Assembly: GCF_904846315.1 (NCBI RefSeq)
Contig: NZ_CAJHAF010000001.1
Coordinates: 1,178,001-1,242,000, forward strand
DNA from: Psychrobacter jeotgali
Lineage (GTDB): Bacteria; Pseudomonadota; Gammaproteobacteria; Pseudomonadales; Moraxellaceae
Direction: 5' to 3'
Length of the DNA: 64,000 nt
The first letter of the stretch is position 1; each line of letters opens with the position of its first letter. The translations under genes and the position numbers were made by a program. Below, in pieces: positions 28,967 through 39,201 of the stretch. The notes under the pieces were generated by a model that was given only the letters and a program-made list of their open reading frames with translations, did no database searches and had not been told where the DNA came from.

Positions 28967-29009
28967 TTTTTTAGTTATATTGTTTAATTATAAAATATAG
29001 GAGTTAGAT

Positions 29010-29801
29010 ATGAAAAAAGTAATGTTTATAGGGTATGGCTCAATGGCTAGGAAGGTCCACGAGATGCTACCTGAAAACGTGGTGCTATCGACTATATTAT
29101 CCAGTCAAAGAAGTGCCGATCGTTTAAGAGCTGAATGCGGTGACGCTATTAAAGTGATAACTTCGGTAGATGATTTAGCAGAGATGCCTAGTTTGGCTAT
29201 TGAGATGGCCGGACAAGAAGGGCTGAAAGAACACGGTATCAATATTTTAGAGAAAGGCATACCACTTGGAGTGGTTTCTGTAGGTGCTTTTACCGACGAA
29301 AAGTTTGCGATATCGTTGTGTGATGCAGCAGAAAATCATGGTGTAAAAATCCATATACTAGCTGGTGCTGTCGCTGGTATTGACGGTATCAATGCCGCAA
29401 GTTTGGCTGGACTCGATAAAGTTGTTTATCAAGGTAGAAAGAACCCTGCCAGCTGGCAAGGTAGTCATGCTGATGAGCTTATCGATTACGATAACTTAGC
29501 AGAGTCAGCGGTCTTTTTTACTGGAACGGCTAGAGAAGCGGCGACTTTATTCCCAGACAACTCCAACGTTGCTGCAACGATTGCTCTTGCAGGAGTCGGG
29601 CTTGATCAGACTCAGGTAGAATTAATCGTTGATCCAGCACTTGAACATAACATTCACCATATAACGGCTGAAGGCGTATTTGGTAAACTTGAGCTTAGCA
29701 TCACAGGATTACCCTTAGCTGAAAATCCGAAAACATCAAGCTTGGCCGCTTTTAGCGCTTTACGCTTATGCCATCAGCTGGATCAAACTCTACAAATATA
29801 A
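29010..29801 (+). CDS. nadX: L-aspartate dehydrogenase
   Basis: Oxidises aspartate to iminoaspartate with NAD(P)+, which can feed quinolinate and NAD synthesis. 263 residues. The Rossmann motif GYGSMARKV begins at residue 8. AGAVAGIDGINAA, FPDNSNVAATIALAGVGLDQTQVEL and NPKTSSLAAFSALRLC are typical of the family, and HNIHHI holds the conserved catalytic-type His. Shine-Dalgarno AGGAG lies 6 bp before the ATG. No nadA or nadC is in the window, so a role in NAD synthesis is inference. Confidence 0.9.
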   Translation: MKKVMFIGYGSMARKVHEMLPENVVLSTILSSQRSADRLRAECGDAIKVITSVDDLAEMPSLAIEMAGQEGLKEHGINILEKGIPLGVVSVGAFTDEKFAISLCDAAENHGVKIHILAGAVAGIDGINAASLAGLDKVVYQGRKNPASWQGSHADELIDYDNLAESAVFFTGTAREAATLFPDNSNVAATIALAGVGLDQTQVELIVDPALEHNIHHITAEGVFGKLELSITGLPLAENPKTSSLAAFSALRLCHQLDQTLQI

Positions 29802-29839
29802 GCCTCAATTATCATTGATAATACTCTAACAATTGATAT

Positions 29840-29868
29840 AAAAAAAACAGCCTCTAAAGGGCTGTTTT
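29840..29868. terminator. Terminator between nadX and the small membrane protein gene
   Basis: AAAACAGCC and GGCTGTTTT form a 9-bp stem with a 7-nt loop. Four T follow on the plus strand and eight on the minus strand, so it can serve both convergent genes. Confidence 0.75.
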
Positions 29869-29913
29869 AAAATCAGGTATAACATCCTTTAAATACTACA
29901 AACGCATCATTAA

Positions 29914-30132
29914 TTAGGCTCGATGTCCATTGTTATCTTCTTCACCAGTAATGCTTCCGACTTTTTTAGTAAAAAACAAACCTGCTGGAATAGAAACTAA
30001 TAAACCAACCACCACAGCAATTTGAATATGAGGAATTTCATTAAATCCTGTCACTAAAGCTGTAATGATAAGCAATCCAACGATAACCGTTGCTGCCATC
30101 GAGTAGATCATGGAGAATAATGGCCAATTCAT
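29914..30132 (-). CDS. Small two-helix membrane protein
   Basis: 72 residues with two hydrophobic helices (about 6-28 and 38-54) and a polar tail (SITGEEDNNGHRA). Shine-Dalgarno AAGGA precedes the ATG. It resembles short proteins sometimes mislabelled 'CTP synthetase' in proteobacteria. Function is unknown. Confidence 0.65.
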   Translation of the reverse strand: MNWPLFSMIYSMAATVIVGLLIITALVTGFNEIPHIQIAVVVGLLVSIPAGLFFTKKVGSITGEEDNNGHRA

Positions 30133-30518
30133 GATTTATTCCTTATTATTTGTGTGGGTATATCTACAGTTATACGCTAATTCCTTATAAAAAGTAAGTA
30201 TTAATTGTAAACTAGCAGGCCAGTAATAACAGAAGACTTATAATAAAAGCCATGCTAATATTAAGGATTTATTTGTTATCTAATTTATCCTTAATCAATA
30301 TTCATTTAAAGCTTTTATCACTATCGGTTTACATCCCTTATTTAAACTAATCATTTCGTATGATACTCATCTATACTTTTGACTGGCTATAGTATAGATA
30401 CCCACTTTCTTCATTACTCTCCTTTTTCTGGAAGTTTTATAGTCATAAAAATTACTATGCTAGTATTGTTTTACAATTACAATAGTCACTCTTACTCTTC
30501 TGCAAAAGCCTTGTCAAC
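30133..30518. other. Intergenic region, nothing recognised
   Basis: 386 bp, AT-rich, between divergent genes. I see no gene, hairpin or clear promoter beyond scattered AT-rich hexamers. Confidence 0.5.
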
Positions 30519-32249
30519 ATGACCTCATCTAGTAACAACTCTGCGAACTCTTTATCTAAACAAGACTCACTAGATAATGAAAATGATCCTGATATTGGTC
30601 ATGATGAGGCCATTACCGAGTCTGGTGCTGAAATAGCGCAGGAACCTTTGATTGACCACGTAGATAATTTGGCTGAGCAGAATATTGAGGAAAACGAAAA
30701 TGATGATGAAGATCAAGAAGTAGAAACAGAATGCGCTAAAGCTCCTGAACCTCAGATAACCATGACCTCGCCTAGCCCTGACGTGGTTATTGCTACCGTA
30801 GAAACTCCAGATCTTGAAGATTTAGCTCATAAAGATACACCAACAGAGCAGCAAGACCAAACCGCACCCGCCACCTCCGCTGCCGCAGATGAAGCTAAAC
30901 AAAGCAGCTCTGAAAACTACGATAATCAAGCAAGCAACCTAGAAAACTATGCTGAACAGCAAGATAATGATAATGATCAAGTGGATAGCGATAATGTTGA
31001 TGAAGCCCGAAATGATAACGATAGAGAGAGCATTAATGAAAGTAAGGTTGATAACAGCGATATTGATGCGAGCGACATTGACAAAACTGAGTCTAATCAA
31101 GATCTAGAAGATAGCGAGTATCTAGATGATGAAAAAAGACAAGAAGCCGTCGAAAAAGAGAAAGAATCTAAACTTGAGTCTTATAAGCAGTTTATTGCGC
31201 GGCAATTTAGCAATCAGAAAGTAGACTATCCAGAAGTACGGGTTAGAATTGAGGCCAATGCCCTACCCAGCAAAATGTACTTTGTGATGAATATGCTCTC
31301 AGCTATTATTGCCAGCTATGGTTTAGTCACTAATTCAGCAGCAGTAGTGATTGGTGCGATGCTGGTGGCGATGATGCTTGGTCCTATTACTGGTATTGCG
31401 CTCGCCATCATTGATCACCGTGCCCCTTTGTTGCGTAAGTCTTTATTTACGGTAATAACTGGGGTTTCTTTGGTGGTCTTGGTAGGCTTTGTAGTAGGTT
31501 GGTTGCACAATGAACAACCGCTGACTGCAGAGATATTATCACGTACCCAGCCGACCTCTATGGATTTGATGATAGCCTTAGCTGGCGGTACGGCAGGTGC
31601 TTATGCCATGGTCTCGCCGCATCTGTCAGTGGCCGTCGTGGGGGTGGCAGTGGCAACGGCATTGGTGCCGCCACTGGCTGCCAGTGGTATCTTGTTTGCT
31701 AATGGCGAGACCCAGCTTGGACTTGGAGCACTACTGTTAGCCATTACCAACATCATCGCCATCCAGTTTACCAACGCTTTAGTACTATGGATTTTGGGTT
31801 TTCGGCGCTTAGTCGATGATGATTATCAGTCAAGTACTTACTTAACTTTTTTGCGACGCAACGCCGTTACTTTATCACTGTTGGTGGTATTAGGTGTTTA
31901 TTTGTCAATTAATCTAAATAAAAACGCCAATCAGCAAGCCTTTGAAAACAATGTTAAAACAGCGATTAATAGCTATTTTGTTGATAAAGGCAATGTACTG
32001 ACCAACACCCAGTTTGATCAGACGGATGAACACTTAACTATTCGGGCAGTCATTCGCGGTGAAACCACCCCAAGCTCCTACGATGTGCGCCAACTTGAAG
32101 CAGAGATTGCTCAAGATATGCTCGATAGCTTTTCGGAGAACTCGCGCATTAAACTACAGCTACGCTACCTACCTGTACAAGTTATCGAAGCCAACCCTCT
32201 GACTGCTGATAAGCTCGACAAAACCGATGCCGCCATCTTAACCAATTAA
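30519..32249 (+). CDS. DUF389 (TIGR00341-type) membrane protein with long acidic N-terminus
   Basis: 576 residues. Residues 1 to about 215 are extremely rich in Asp, Glu, Asn, Ser and Gln with few hydrophobic positions, probably disordered. From about 235 a DUF389 domain follows: VRIEANALPSKMYFVMNMLSAIIASYGL, SAAVVIGAMLVAMMLGPITGIAL, about five membrane helices, and LVPPLAASGILFA. A soluble C-terminal domain of about 110 residues ends the protein. Function is unknown in the family. No Shine-Dalgarno is seen at this ATG, and an internal start cannot be ruled out, but the frame is intact and its composition is coding-like throughout. Confidence 0.85.
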   Translation: MTSSSNNSANSLSKQDSLDNENDPDIGHDEAITESGAEIAQEPLIDHVDNLAEQNIEENENDDEDQEVETECAKAPEPQITMTSPSPDVVIATVETPDLEDLAHKDTPTEQQDQTAPATSAAADEAKQSSSENYDNQASNLENYAEQQDNDNDQVDSDNVDEARNDNDRESINESKVDNSDIDASDIDKTESNQDLEDSEYLDDEKRQEAVEKEKESKLESYKQFIARQFSNQKVDYPEVRVRIEANALPSKMYFVMNMLSAIIASYGLVTNSAAVVIGAMLVAMMLGPITGIALAIIDHRAPLLRKSLFTVITGVSLVVLVGFVVGWLHNEQPLTAEILSRTQPTSMDLMIALAGGTAGAYAMVSPHLSVAVVGVAVATALVPPLAASGILFANGETQLGLGALLLAITNIIAIQFTNALVLWILGFRRLVDDDYQSSTYLTFLRRNAVTLSLLVVLGVYLSINLNKNANQQAFENNVKTAINSYFVDKGNVLTNTQFDQTDEHLTIRAVIRGETTPSSYDVRQLEAEIAQDMLDSFSENSRIKLQLRYLPVQVIEANPLTADKLDKTDAAILTN

Positions 32250-32417
32250 GGGGTACGCTAATTAACGTTATAAAAGCTTTTGAGACTGTTAGAATAATGC
32301 AGCAATTGCATATCCTATATCAAGAGCTTAGCTGAATGTGCTAAAATCGCTTGCAAATTTATTAAACCTTTTCTTATCTCATTTTATCTCAACTATAGCC
32401 GTTAGTAAGGAGCCGCT

Positions 32418-35090
32418 GTGAGCCAGCCATTCCGCTCAGCCGACATTCGTAAAGCTTTTTTTGACTTTTTTATAAGCAAACAGCATACCCCGGTGTCTTC
32501 ATCAAGCTTGATTCCACATAATGACCCGACCTTGTTATTTACCAATGCGGGCATGAATCAGTTTAAAGAAACCTTTTTGGGAATAGAGCCTCGCGATTAT
32601 ACTCGTGCGGTCACCTCACAAAAGTGTGTCCGTGCTGGCGGTAAGCACAACGATTTAGATAATGTCGGTTATACTGCACGCCATCATACTTTCTTTGAAA
32701 TGCTAGGTAACTTCTCCTTTGGCGATTATTTTAAGCAAGACGGTATTGCTTATATTTGGGAGTTTTTGACCTCAGATAAGTGGCTTGCCATCGATAAAGA
32801 TCGCTTGTATGTCACTATTTATGAAACCGACGACGAAGCCTATGATATCTGGCATAAAGACATTGGCCTGCCAGCGGAGCGCATCATTCGAATTGGTGAT
32901 AATAAAGGGGTGCCCTACGCTTCTGACAACTTTTGGACTATGGGTGATACCGGACCTTGTGGTCCATGTACCGAAGTGTTTTATGACCATGGCGCTGAGA
33001 TTGAAGGGGGTCTACCCGGTACTCCGGAAGAAGATGGCGACCGTTTTATCGAGATTTGGAACTGTGTTTTTATGCAGTTTAATCGTCAAAAAGATGGCAC
33101 GATGACCCCGCTACCAGCGCCAAGCGTGGATACTGGTATGGGGCTTGAGCGTATCAGCGCTATTATGCAAGACGTCCATAGTAATTATCAGATTGATTTA
33201 TTTGCGCACCTGATGGATGCCGCTGCGCAAGTTTTAGAGATTGAGAACCAGCAACAATCTTCCTTAAAGGTCATCGCTGACCATATTCGTGCGGTTGCAT
33301 TTTTAATCGCCGATGGCGTGATGCCGAGTAACGAAGGTCGCGGCTATGTACTGCGCCGTATCATTCGCCGTGCGGTGCGCCATGGTCATAAATTAGGTGC
33401 CAATAGCGACTTCTTTTATAAGATGGTCGCCCCTTTGGTAGCAGAGATGGGCGCTGCTTATCCTGAGCTTCTAGAGAAGCAAAGCTTGATTGAAGACGCT
33501 ATTCAAAAAGAAGAGGCTCAGTTTGCCAAAACTTTAGCACAAGGTTTACGCCTACTTGCCAGCGAGCTTGAAGATTTGCAGGATGGTGATGTCCTCTCAG
33601 GGGCAGCTGCCTTTAAGCTTTACGATACCTATGGTTTTCCGCTCGATCTAACCGCCGATATTACCCGTGAGCGCGGTATTACTATCAATGAAGAAGAGTT
33701 TGATGAGCACATGCAGGCACAACGTGAACGTGCTCGTGATGCTGGCAAATTTGACGTTGATTACAGTAGTGTGATTCAAGTAGATACGCCTACTGAATTC
33801 ATTGGCTATGAGCAGTTAGAAGACCAGAATGTTCAAATTGTAGCGCTCTATCAAGAAGGTCAAGCTACGGACAGCTTAGCAGAAGGTGAAGAAGGGGTTA
33901 TTGTTCTTGATCGCACGCCATTTTATGCAGAAGGCGGTGGTCAAGTCGGTGAGCTGGGTGAGATTCGCACCCCATCCGGCGTCTTTGAGGTACAAGATAC
34001 CAAAAAATCTGGTCAAGCCATTATTCATTACGGCGTGGTCAATATGGGCACCATTAGTGCTCAACAAACCGCTGAAGCCGAGGTAATCTCTAGCATTCGC
34101 GCTGCCAGTGCCAAAAACCACTCAGCCACTCACCTGCTCCATGCGGCTCTACGTGAAGTATTAGGTGATACCGTTAGCCAAAAAGGCTCGCTGGTATCCA
34201 GTGAGGTGCTGCGTTTTGACTTTGCTTATGATAAGCCGGTTAGCGCTGCTGAAATTAATCGTATTGAGCGCTTAGTCAATGAGCAAATCCAAGCCAATAC
34301 CCCAGCTTGTATCGAAAACATGCCTATCGATGAAGCTATGGATAAAGGAGCCGTGGCTTTATTTGGTGAAAAATACGGTAATGAGGTGCGGGTTTTAACC
34401 ATGGGTACCGATCAAGTCATTGATGGTCGACGCCAGCCCTTCTCTATTGAGCTATGCGGTGGTCTGCACGTAGAGCGTACAGGTGATATTGGCGTATTAA
34501 AAATCACCAGTGAAGGCGGTATTGCAGCTGGCGTGCGCCGGATTGAAGCCGTTACAGGTATGAATGCTATCAAGTATATTCAGCAAAATGATCAGCAGCT
34601 AAGTACCCTTGCCGGTCAGCTTAAAGTCAAACGCCCTGATGTGGCGAAACGTGTACAAACTATGGCTGATAAGCAGCGTGAGCTTGAGAAACAGCTTGAA
34701 CGTCTAGAGCAAAAAATGGCTAGTGCACAAGCTGCTAATTTGCTTGATGAAGTACAAACCATTGCTGGTACCCCAGTATTGGTCAGCACCTTATCCGGTA
34801 TTGATGGCAAATCGATCCGTACCCTGATGGATGATATCAAATCCAAATCACCTGACAGTATCATTGTGTTGATTGGAGATAAAGACGGACAATTGGCCTT
34901 GGCTGCTAGTGTCGCTAAATCCTTAACCTCACGTATTAAAGCTGGTGATATTATCCGTCATTTGGCCGGCGAGCTTGGTGGTAAAGGCGGTGGTAAGCCT
35001 GATTATGCTCAAGGCGGCGCCCCTAAAGCAGATAATACTGCAGCTGTGGTTGGTGCTTTGCCAAACTGGATCGAGTCTCAGCTTGGCTAG
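32418..35090 (+). CDS. alaS: Alanine--tRNA ligase
   Basis: Charges tRNA-Ala. 890 residues, with a GTG start supported by AAGGAG 5 bp upstream. The catalytic core ([43 protein letters not shown]) is followed by the editing domain with [12 protein letters not shown] and [13 protein letters not shown], which carry the zinc-binding HxxxH and CxxxH. The C-terminal coiled coil and C-Ala domain close the protein, ending [14 protein letters not shown]. No truncation. Expression is independent of lysC, to judge from the 270-bp gap. Confidence 0.98.
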   Translation: MSQPFRSADIRKAFFDFFISKQHTPVSSSSLIPHNDPTLLFTNAGMNQFKETFLGIEPRDYTRAVTSQKCVRAGGKHNDLDNVGYTARHHTFFEMLGNFSFGDYFKQDGIAYIWEFLTSDKWLAIDKDRLYVTIYETDDEAYDIWHKDIGLPAERIIRIGDNKGVPYASDNFWTMGDTGPCGPCTEVFYDHGAEIEGGLPGTPEEDGDRFIEIWNCVFMQFNRQKDGTMTPLPAPSVDTGMGLERISAIMQDVHSNYQIDLFAHLMDAAAQVLEIENQQQSSLKVIADHIRAVAFLIADGVMPSNEGRGYVLRRIIRRAVRHGHKLGANSDFFYKMVAPLVAEMGAAYPELLEKQSLIEDAIQKEEAQFAKTLAQGLRLLASELEDLQDGDVLSGAAAFKLYDTYGFPLDLTADITRERGITINEEEFDEHMQAQRERARDAGKFDVDYSSVIQVDTPTEFIGYEQLEDQNVQIVALYQEGQATDSLAEGEEGVIVLDRTPFYAEGGGQVGELGEIRTPSGVFEVQDTKKSGQAIIHYGVVNMGTISAQQTAEAEVISSIRAASAKNHSATHLLHAALREVLGDTVSQKGSLVSSEVLRFDFAYDKPVSAAEINRIERLVNEQIQANTPACIENMPIDEAMDKGAVALFGEKYGNEVRVLTMGTDQVIDGRRQPFSIELCGGLHVERTGDIGVLKITSEGGIAAGVRRIEAVTGMNAIKYIQQNDQQLSTLAGQLKVKRPDVAKRVQTMADKQRELEKQLERLEQKMASAQAANLLDEVQTIAGTPVLVSTLSGIDGKSIRTLMDDIKSKSPDSIIVLIGDKDGQLALAASVAKSLTSRIKAGDIIRHLAGELGGKGGGKPDYAQGGAPKADNTAAVVGALPNWIESQLG

Positions 35091-35127
35091 TTAGACCGAT
35101 TAACTCCTGAACCGGGATGCAGGTAAA

Positions 35128-35158
35128 GCGATTGGTTATAGCTCCTATAACTAATCGC
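35128..35158 (+). other. Long hairpin between alaS and lysC
   Basis: A 14-bp stem (GCGATTGGTTATAG with CTATAACTAATCGC, one G-U pair) and a 3-nt loop. There is no T-run, so it is either a 3'-end stabiliser or an intergenic repeat. Confidence 0.5.
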
Positions 35159-35360
35159 ACTGGATATAAGCGCATCTAACGGGTGCTGTGACTTAAATTC
35201 TTCGGACGAGTATGGTATAAAGGTCAACGTTTCACTTAATACCAAGTACAGTTTTTATATCCAGTTTTATCTTTAATCTATAGCTGAATATAAAAATAGC
35301 GCTACAATCTATAACTCTTAATAACTGATAGCTAGCATTGATGAATAATAGGTAAATTTT

Positions 35361-36647
35361 ATGGCCTTAATAGTACAAAAATACGGCGGCACGTCAATGG
35401 GCAGTATTGACCGCATTAAAAACGTCGCAAAACGCGTTAAACGCTGGCACGATAATGGCCATCAAGTCGTCGTTGTAGTGTCAGCCATGAGCGGCGAGAC
35501 CAACCGCTTGATTGATTTAGCACGCCAAATTAGCCCTCAGCCAGACCCGCGCGAATACGATCAGATGGTATCTACCGGTGAGCAAGTGTCGATCTCGTTA
35601 TTAGCGATGGCTATCAAAGAGTTAGGTATCGGTGCACGCTCTTTTACTGGTCGCCAGGTAGCTATAAAAACCGATGCCTCGCACAATAAAGCTCGTATTG
35701 AGTCTATTGAAGATAAGAATATCCGTGAGCAGTTAGACGCTGGTAATGTGGTAGTGGTAGCAGGTTTCCAAGGTACCGATGAGCATGGCAACATCACCAC
35801 CTTAGGCCGCGGTGGTTCTGATACTACAGGGGTTGCCATTGCAGCCGCACTCGGCGCCGATGAGTGCCAAATTTACACCGATGTGGATGGCGTTTACACT
35901 ACCGACCCACGGGTAACCTCAAAAGCTAAAAAGCTTGAAAAAATAACCTTTGAAGAAATGCTGGAGATGGCAAGCCTTGGCTCTAAAATCTTACAAATTC
36001 GCTCAGTAGAGTTCGCAGGTAAATACGGCGTCCCTCTACGAGTGTTATCAAGTTTTGATGAAAACAACGATGGCAGCTTTGATGACGACTTTAAAGACAA
36101 TGTTGGTACCCTAATTACGATAGACGAAGGAGACAGTATGGAACAGGCAATCATCTCAGGGATCGCTTTTAACCGCGATGAGGCAAAAATTGTAGTGCGC
36201 GGCGTACCTGATCATCCCGGCATAGCTTCTGCTATCTTGACGCCTATTGGTCGGGCGAATATCGAAATTGATATGATTGTCCAAAACGTATCCACCCATG
36301 GTACTACCGACTTTAGCTTTACCGTAAATCGTAGCGACATGGAAAGAGCTATGAAAGTGCTCAATGATGAAGTTAAAGATGAGATTGGCGCTAAAGAAGT
36401 ACTCGGCAATAGCGAAGTGGTCAAAATATCGTTAGTAGGCGTAGGTATGCGCTCACACGCTGGGGTTGCTAGTCTGATGTTCCAAACACTGGCTGAAAAC
36501 AATATTAATATTCAAATGATATCAACCAGTGAAATCAAAGTCTCTGTACTTATCCAAGAGCAACATCTAGAAAAAGCCGTTAGATCATTGCATACTGCTT
36601 TTGGTCTTGACCGGGAGGATGGTGATAGCAGAGTTGCTGGTCAATAA
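35361..36647 (+). CDS. lysC: Aspartate kinase
   Basis: Phosphorylates aspartate, the first step towards lysine, threonine and methionine. 428 residues. [15 protein letters not shown] is the N-terminal signature. The kinase domain includes [22 protein letters not shown] and [11 protein letters not shown]. Two ACT domains follow from about 265, with [24 protein letters not shown] and [36 protein letters not shown]. It is a monofunctional enzyme with the size of allosteric aspartokinases of Pseudomonas type. I found no lysine riboswitch upstream. Confidence 0.97.
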   Translation: MALIVQKYGGTSMGSIDRIKNVAKRVKRWHDNGHQVVVVVSAMSGETNRLIDLARQISPQPDPREYDQMVSTGEQVSISLLAMAIKELGIGARSFTGRQVAIKTDASHNKARIESIEDKNIREQLDAGNVVVVAGFQGTDEHGNITTLGRGGSDTTGVAIAAALGADECQIYTDVDGVYTTDPRVTSKAKKLEKITFEEMLEMASLGSKILQIRSVEFAGKYGVPLRVLSSFDENNDGSFDDDFKDNVGTLITIDEGDSMEQAIISGIAFNRDEAKIVVRGVPDHPGIASAILTPIGRANIEIDMIVQNVSTHGTTDFSFTVNRSDMERAMKVLNDEVKDEIGAKEVLGNSEVVKISLVGVGMRSHAGVASLMFQTLAENNINIQMISTSEIKVSVLIQEQHLEKAVRSLHTAFGLDREDGDSRVAGQ

Positions 36648-37018
36648 TCAAGCGCTTAATAACAGAACGTTAGGAAATAAAACAGAGATTTAATTCTATA
36701 TAGGGTCTATCAAGACCCTATCGTTTATTACAATGGTCTACTTTTACCCAGCAGTTTTGTTAAAAGCCGTGACAGTATCTAATAGGATACTTATAATAGG
36801 CTGTTCATTTGGGCTAAATGAATTTACCTATTATCACTGATATTTATTTTATTCTGGATTATGCTCTTAATCTTATTTTATTAAATAGGACGTTTCTTTA
36901 TAAAGATAGGACGCTTTAGCATAATAAGTAGTGAAATAATGTTCAATTTGGTGATATTCTGAAGTTGAGTAATATACATGAGTAATAATATTTTATTGCG
37001 ACATAAGGAGTGTGACGC
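36648..37018. promoter_or_regulatory. csrA leader region
   Basis: 371 bp. It holds a small hairpin at 36701-36720 (TAGGGTCT with AGACCCTA; possible lysC 3' end), a nested hairpin at 36793-36834, two copies of ATAGGACG at 36885-36892 and 36906-36913 (21 bp apart), and the AAGGAG ribosome binding site at 37005-37010. Confidence 0.55.
36793..36834. other. Nested hairpin upstream of csrA
   Basis: Outer stem ATAATAGG with CCTATTAT (8 bp), inner stem TTCATTT with AAATGAA (7 bp), small internal loop and a GGGCT apical loop. No T-run follows. The loop and flanks contain GG sequences, but this alone does not show CsrA binding. Confidence 0.5.
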
Positions 37019-37264
37019 ATGTTAATTTTGACACGCCGCGTGGGCGAAACTTTGATGATTGGCGATGAAGTCAGTGTAACGGTATTAGGGGTCAAAGGTA
37101 ATCAGGTACGTATCGGTGTTAACGCACCGAAAGATATTGCGGTACACCGCGAAGAGATATATCAGCGTATTCAACAAGAGCGTTCGGTGCAATCACAAAT
37201 GCAGCACCTCGAACAAGGCAACTTTGCGCCTTCATTCGATGACGAAGACTATTTTAATCGCTAA
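37019..37264 (+). CDS. csrA: Carbon storage regulator CsrA (RsmA)
   Basis: RNA-binding post-transcriptional regulator that acts at GGA motifs. 81 residues: [51 protein letters not shown] is the canonical fold, including the conserved Arg44-type Arg in the VHREE stretch. E. coli CsrA has 61 residues; here an extra C-terminal tail ([20 protein letters not shown]) is acidic. Ribosome binding site AAGGAG sits 8 bp before the ATG and itself contains GGA, as needed for autoregulation. A HopJ-family gene follows after 27 bp. Confidence 0.97.
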   Translation: MLILTRRVGETLMIGDEVSVTVLGVKGNQVRIGVNAPKDIAVHREEIYQRIQQERSVQSQMQHLEQGNFAPSFDDEDYFNR

Positions 37265-37291
37265 TTCCACCTGCTTTGAGGTCATTTGATT

Positions 37292-37666
37292 ATGAGTATC
37301 CGCCAATCAGACGTATCTGCTTTGCTTAATGGTTTGGACAAAAAAGCCATTGGGTTCAATGATGTTATCAGTTTTATTGATGATTTTTATCGTTATGCGC
37401 CCGCACCATTTGTAAATGGTATGGTGCATAATGATGCTGGTGAAAATGAAGGTAGTGCCAAGATTTTTGGTTTTGCCAAGCACCATGGTTTAAGTCAGTT
37501 AGATACCCTTAAATTATTCGGTGAGCATTACGAAAAGGTGCTAGCTACTCCGAAAGGCACCGATCACGCCAATATTCGTAATTTTTTACATTGGGGTTGG
37601 CAAGGTTTCTTGATGACCAAGAATCCACTTACGCAGCGCCCATCAGTAGATACTACTGCATTGTAA
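37292..37666 (+). CDS. HopJ-family protein
   Basis: About 124 residues from ATG 37292; an in-frame TTG at 37286 is less likely because GAGG at 37278-37281 is better spaced to the ATG. FIDDFYRYAPAPFVNG, GENEGSAKIFGFAKHHGL, TLKLFGEHYEKVLATPKGTDHANIRNFLHWGWQG match the HopJ type III effector family. That family is widespread in free-living proteobacteria, and nothing here suggests type III secretion, so the real function is unknown. It is probably co-transcribed with csrA. Confidence 0.85.
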   Translation: MSIRQSDVSALLNGLDKKAIGFNDVISFIDDFYRYAPAPFVNGMVHNDAGENEGSAKIFGFAKHHGLSQLDTLKLFGEHYEKVLATPKGTDHANIRNFLHWGWQGFLMTKNPLTQRPSVDTTAL

Positions 37667-37724
37667 CTTTGCGATGTAAGTTAGATAGATAACATTTAGA
37701 TTAAATAGATCTAGTATGAAATCC

Positions 37725-37763
37725 AAAAAGCCCACACTATCAGTCGATAGCGTGGGCTTTTTA
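37725..37763 (+). terminator. Terminator of the csrA operon
   Basis: AAAAAGCCCAC then CTATC, loop AGTC, GATAG then GTGGGCTTTTT: a long stem with one bulge and five T. The A-run gives it a possible reverse function for the YeaC-like gene. Confidence 0.85.
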
Positions 37764-37809
37764 AATGGCTGTTCTTACTCTTTATTCAGTCAACAGCTTA
37801 TCATTACAA

Positions 37810-38121
37810 CTATTTATCACGGAATTTAACCGGCTGTATCGCCCCTCTTGGATTAGGCATATTAGGATAATGATGTTCATGCTCGACATCACATTCAGCG
37901 CCTATAACACTCCCATCATCTTTTATGGGTTTATGAATATAGCCTGTACGTTCGGCAGGAGGCAAATGCTCATGCTCCCATACCATTACTGCTTGCATGC
38001 AAGTTTCACGTTGCTCGCTAGTCACTAGCCGGCCATCCGGCCATTTACCCAGCTCAATAGCAACACGGAATTTGTCGACTACTTCAGGCGTTAGGCTTGC
38101 TAATATTGTTTGCTTGTCCAT
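37810..38121 (-). CDS. YeaC-like DUF1315 protein
   Basis: 103 residues. ASLTPEVVDKFRVAIELGKWPDGRLVTSEQRETCMQAVMVWEHEHL matches E. coli YeaC. The function is unknown. An ATG at 38139 opens the same frame, but AGGAGA at 38137-38132 is inside that extension and 9 bp from ATG 38121, so the shorter start is preferred. The C-terminal part is His-rich (EHEHHYPNMPNPRG). It lies 60 bp downstream of nadK on the same strand. Confidence 0.85.
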   Translation of the reverse strand: MDKQTILASLTPEVVDKFRVAIELGKWPDGRLVTSEQRETCMQAVMVWEHEHLPPAERTGYIHKPIKDDGSVIGAECDVEHEHHYPNMPNPRGAIQPVKFRDK

Positions 38122-38181
38122 ACGGCCTACTCTCCTCATGATATCTGTTATCTGCTTTGTTTTATGCTCAAAATATACTCA

Positions 38182-39201
38182 TTAATTATCATCTATAATA
38201 TCATCATCAGTATCAAGACTGAACTCTTCAGCGTGGACGTTCCAGTGTAATTTAGTCCGGCAAGCTTCGTAGAACTCAAAGCCTGGCGGATGCAGCAAAG
38301 TCAACTTATCAGGATGCTTACGAATATATAGCCGCTGATTTTGCTCGATCGGTACACTTGCTTTGCCATCGGCACTGACCATCGGCTGGGTTCGATTATC
38401 TTCATGAATACGAATACATATCTCACTATTACCGCTGACCACAATAGGCCGGCTCGACAAGGTATGAGGATGCATAGGTACCAGACAAATCGCATCCATA
38501 CTAGGATGTACAATAGGGCCGCCACCTGAGAGCGCATAAGCAGTTGAGCCGGTTGGAGTCGCTGCAATCAGCCCATCACTGTGCTGACGATAGACATCTT
38601 GACCGTCAATCTTCATCTGAAAGTCAATCATGTGCACCGATTTACCCGCATGCAATACCACATCATTCAAGGCCATATCTTCATACAATATCTTTCGCCC
38701 TTCTCTTACTTCCATCGTTAATAGAAACCTATGATCAAGCTGATAATCACCCATCAATACTTGGCGTAATTTAAAGGCTACTTCATTAGGTTTAACATCT
38801 GCTAAAAATCCAAGACGACCTCTATTAACCCCTAAGACTGGTACTCGATAGCGAGCTAGCGCTTCAGCAGCATGTAAAATAGAGCCATCACCACCTACGA
38901 CAATGACAAGGTCACAAATCTCCCCAATCAAACCGCGCTTAACGATTTTGACTCTTTCGATATCACTTAAGTCTAGGGTCGGGAGATTGGCCGTCTGCAC
39001 GTCCATAACTAAGGTAAGACCCATCTCATTAACGGTCTTAGATACCTGAATAAGACTTTGAATGACACTGCGCTTGCCAGCACGGCCCATCAGACCAATA
39101 CGGCGAAAAGCAGGGTTCTTTATAGCATGAAACAGCTCTGATTCATGTAGGTGCGGCAATCTTGCGGACTGCGCTGAGTTTTCCATATAACGACTCGGCA
39201 T
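38182..39201 (-). CDS. nadK: NAD kinase
   Basis: ATP-dependent phosphorylation of NAD to NADP. 339 residues, about 40 more than E. coli NadK. IGLMGRAGKRSVIQSL starts the fold, VVGGDGSILHAAEAL (GGDG at 103-106) is the catalytic motif, and HSDGLIAATPTGSTAYALSGGGPI is the second substrate motif. The N-terminal 33 residues before the first strand lack a family counterpart; no good Shine-Dalgarno is visible at ATG 39201 or the internal ATG 39186, so the start is uncertain. Confidence 0.95.
   Translation of the reverse strand: MPSRYMENSAQSARLPHLHESELFHAIKNPAFRRIGLMGRAGKRSVIQSLIQVSKTVNEMGLTLVMDVQTANLPTLDLSDIERVKIVKRGLIGEICDLVIVVGGDGSILHAAEALARYRVPVLGVNRGRLGFLADVKPNEVAFKLRQVLMGDYQLDHRFLLTMEVREGRKILYEDMALNDVVLHAGKSVHMIDFQMKIDGQDVYRQHSDGLIAATPTGSTAYALSGGGPIVHPSMDAICLVPMHPHTLSSRPIVVSGNSEICIRIHEDNRTQPMVSADGKASVPIEQNQRLYIRKHPDKLTLLHPPGFEFYEACRTKLHWNVHAEEFSLDTDDDIIDDN

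Noticed and set aside
35091..35360. Lysine riboswitch upstream of lysC
   Set aside because: I found no element resembling the conserved lysine aptamer; only a simple hairpin is present.
37286..37666. HopJ as a genuine type III effector
   Set aside because: No secretion genes nearby; the family is common in free-living bacteria.
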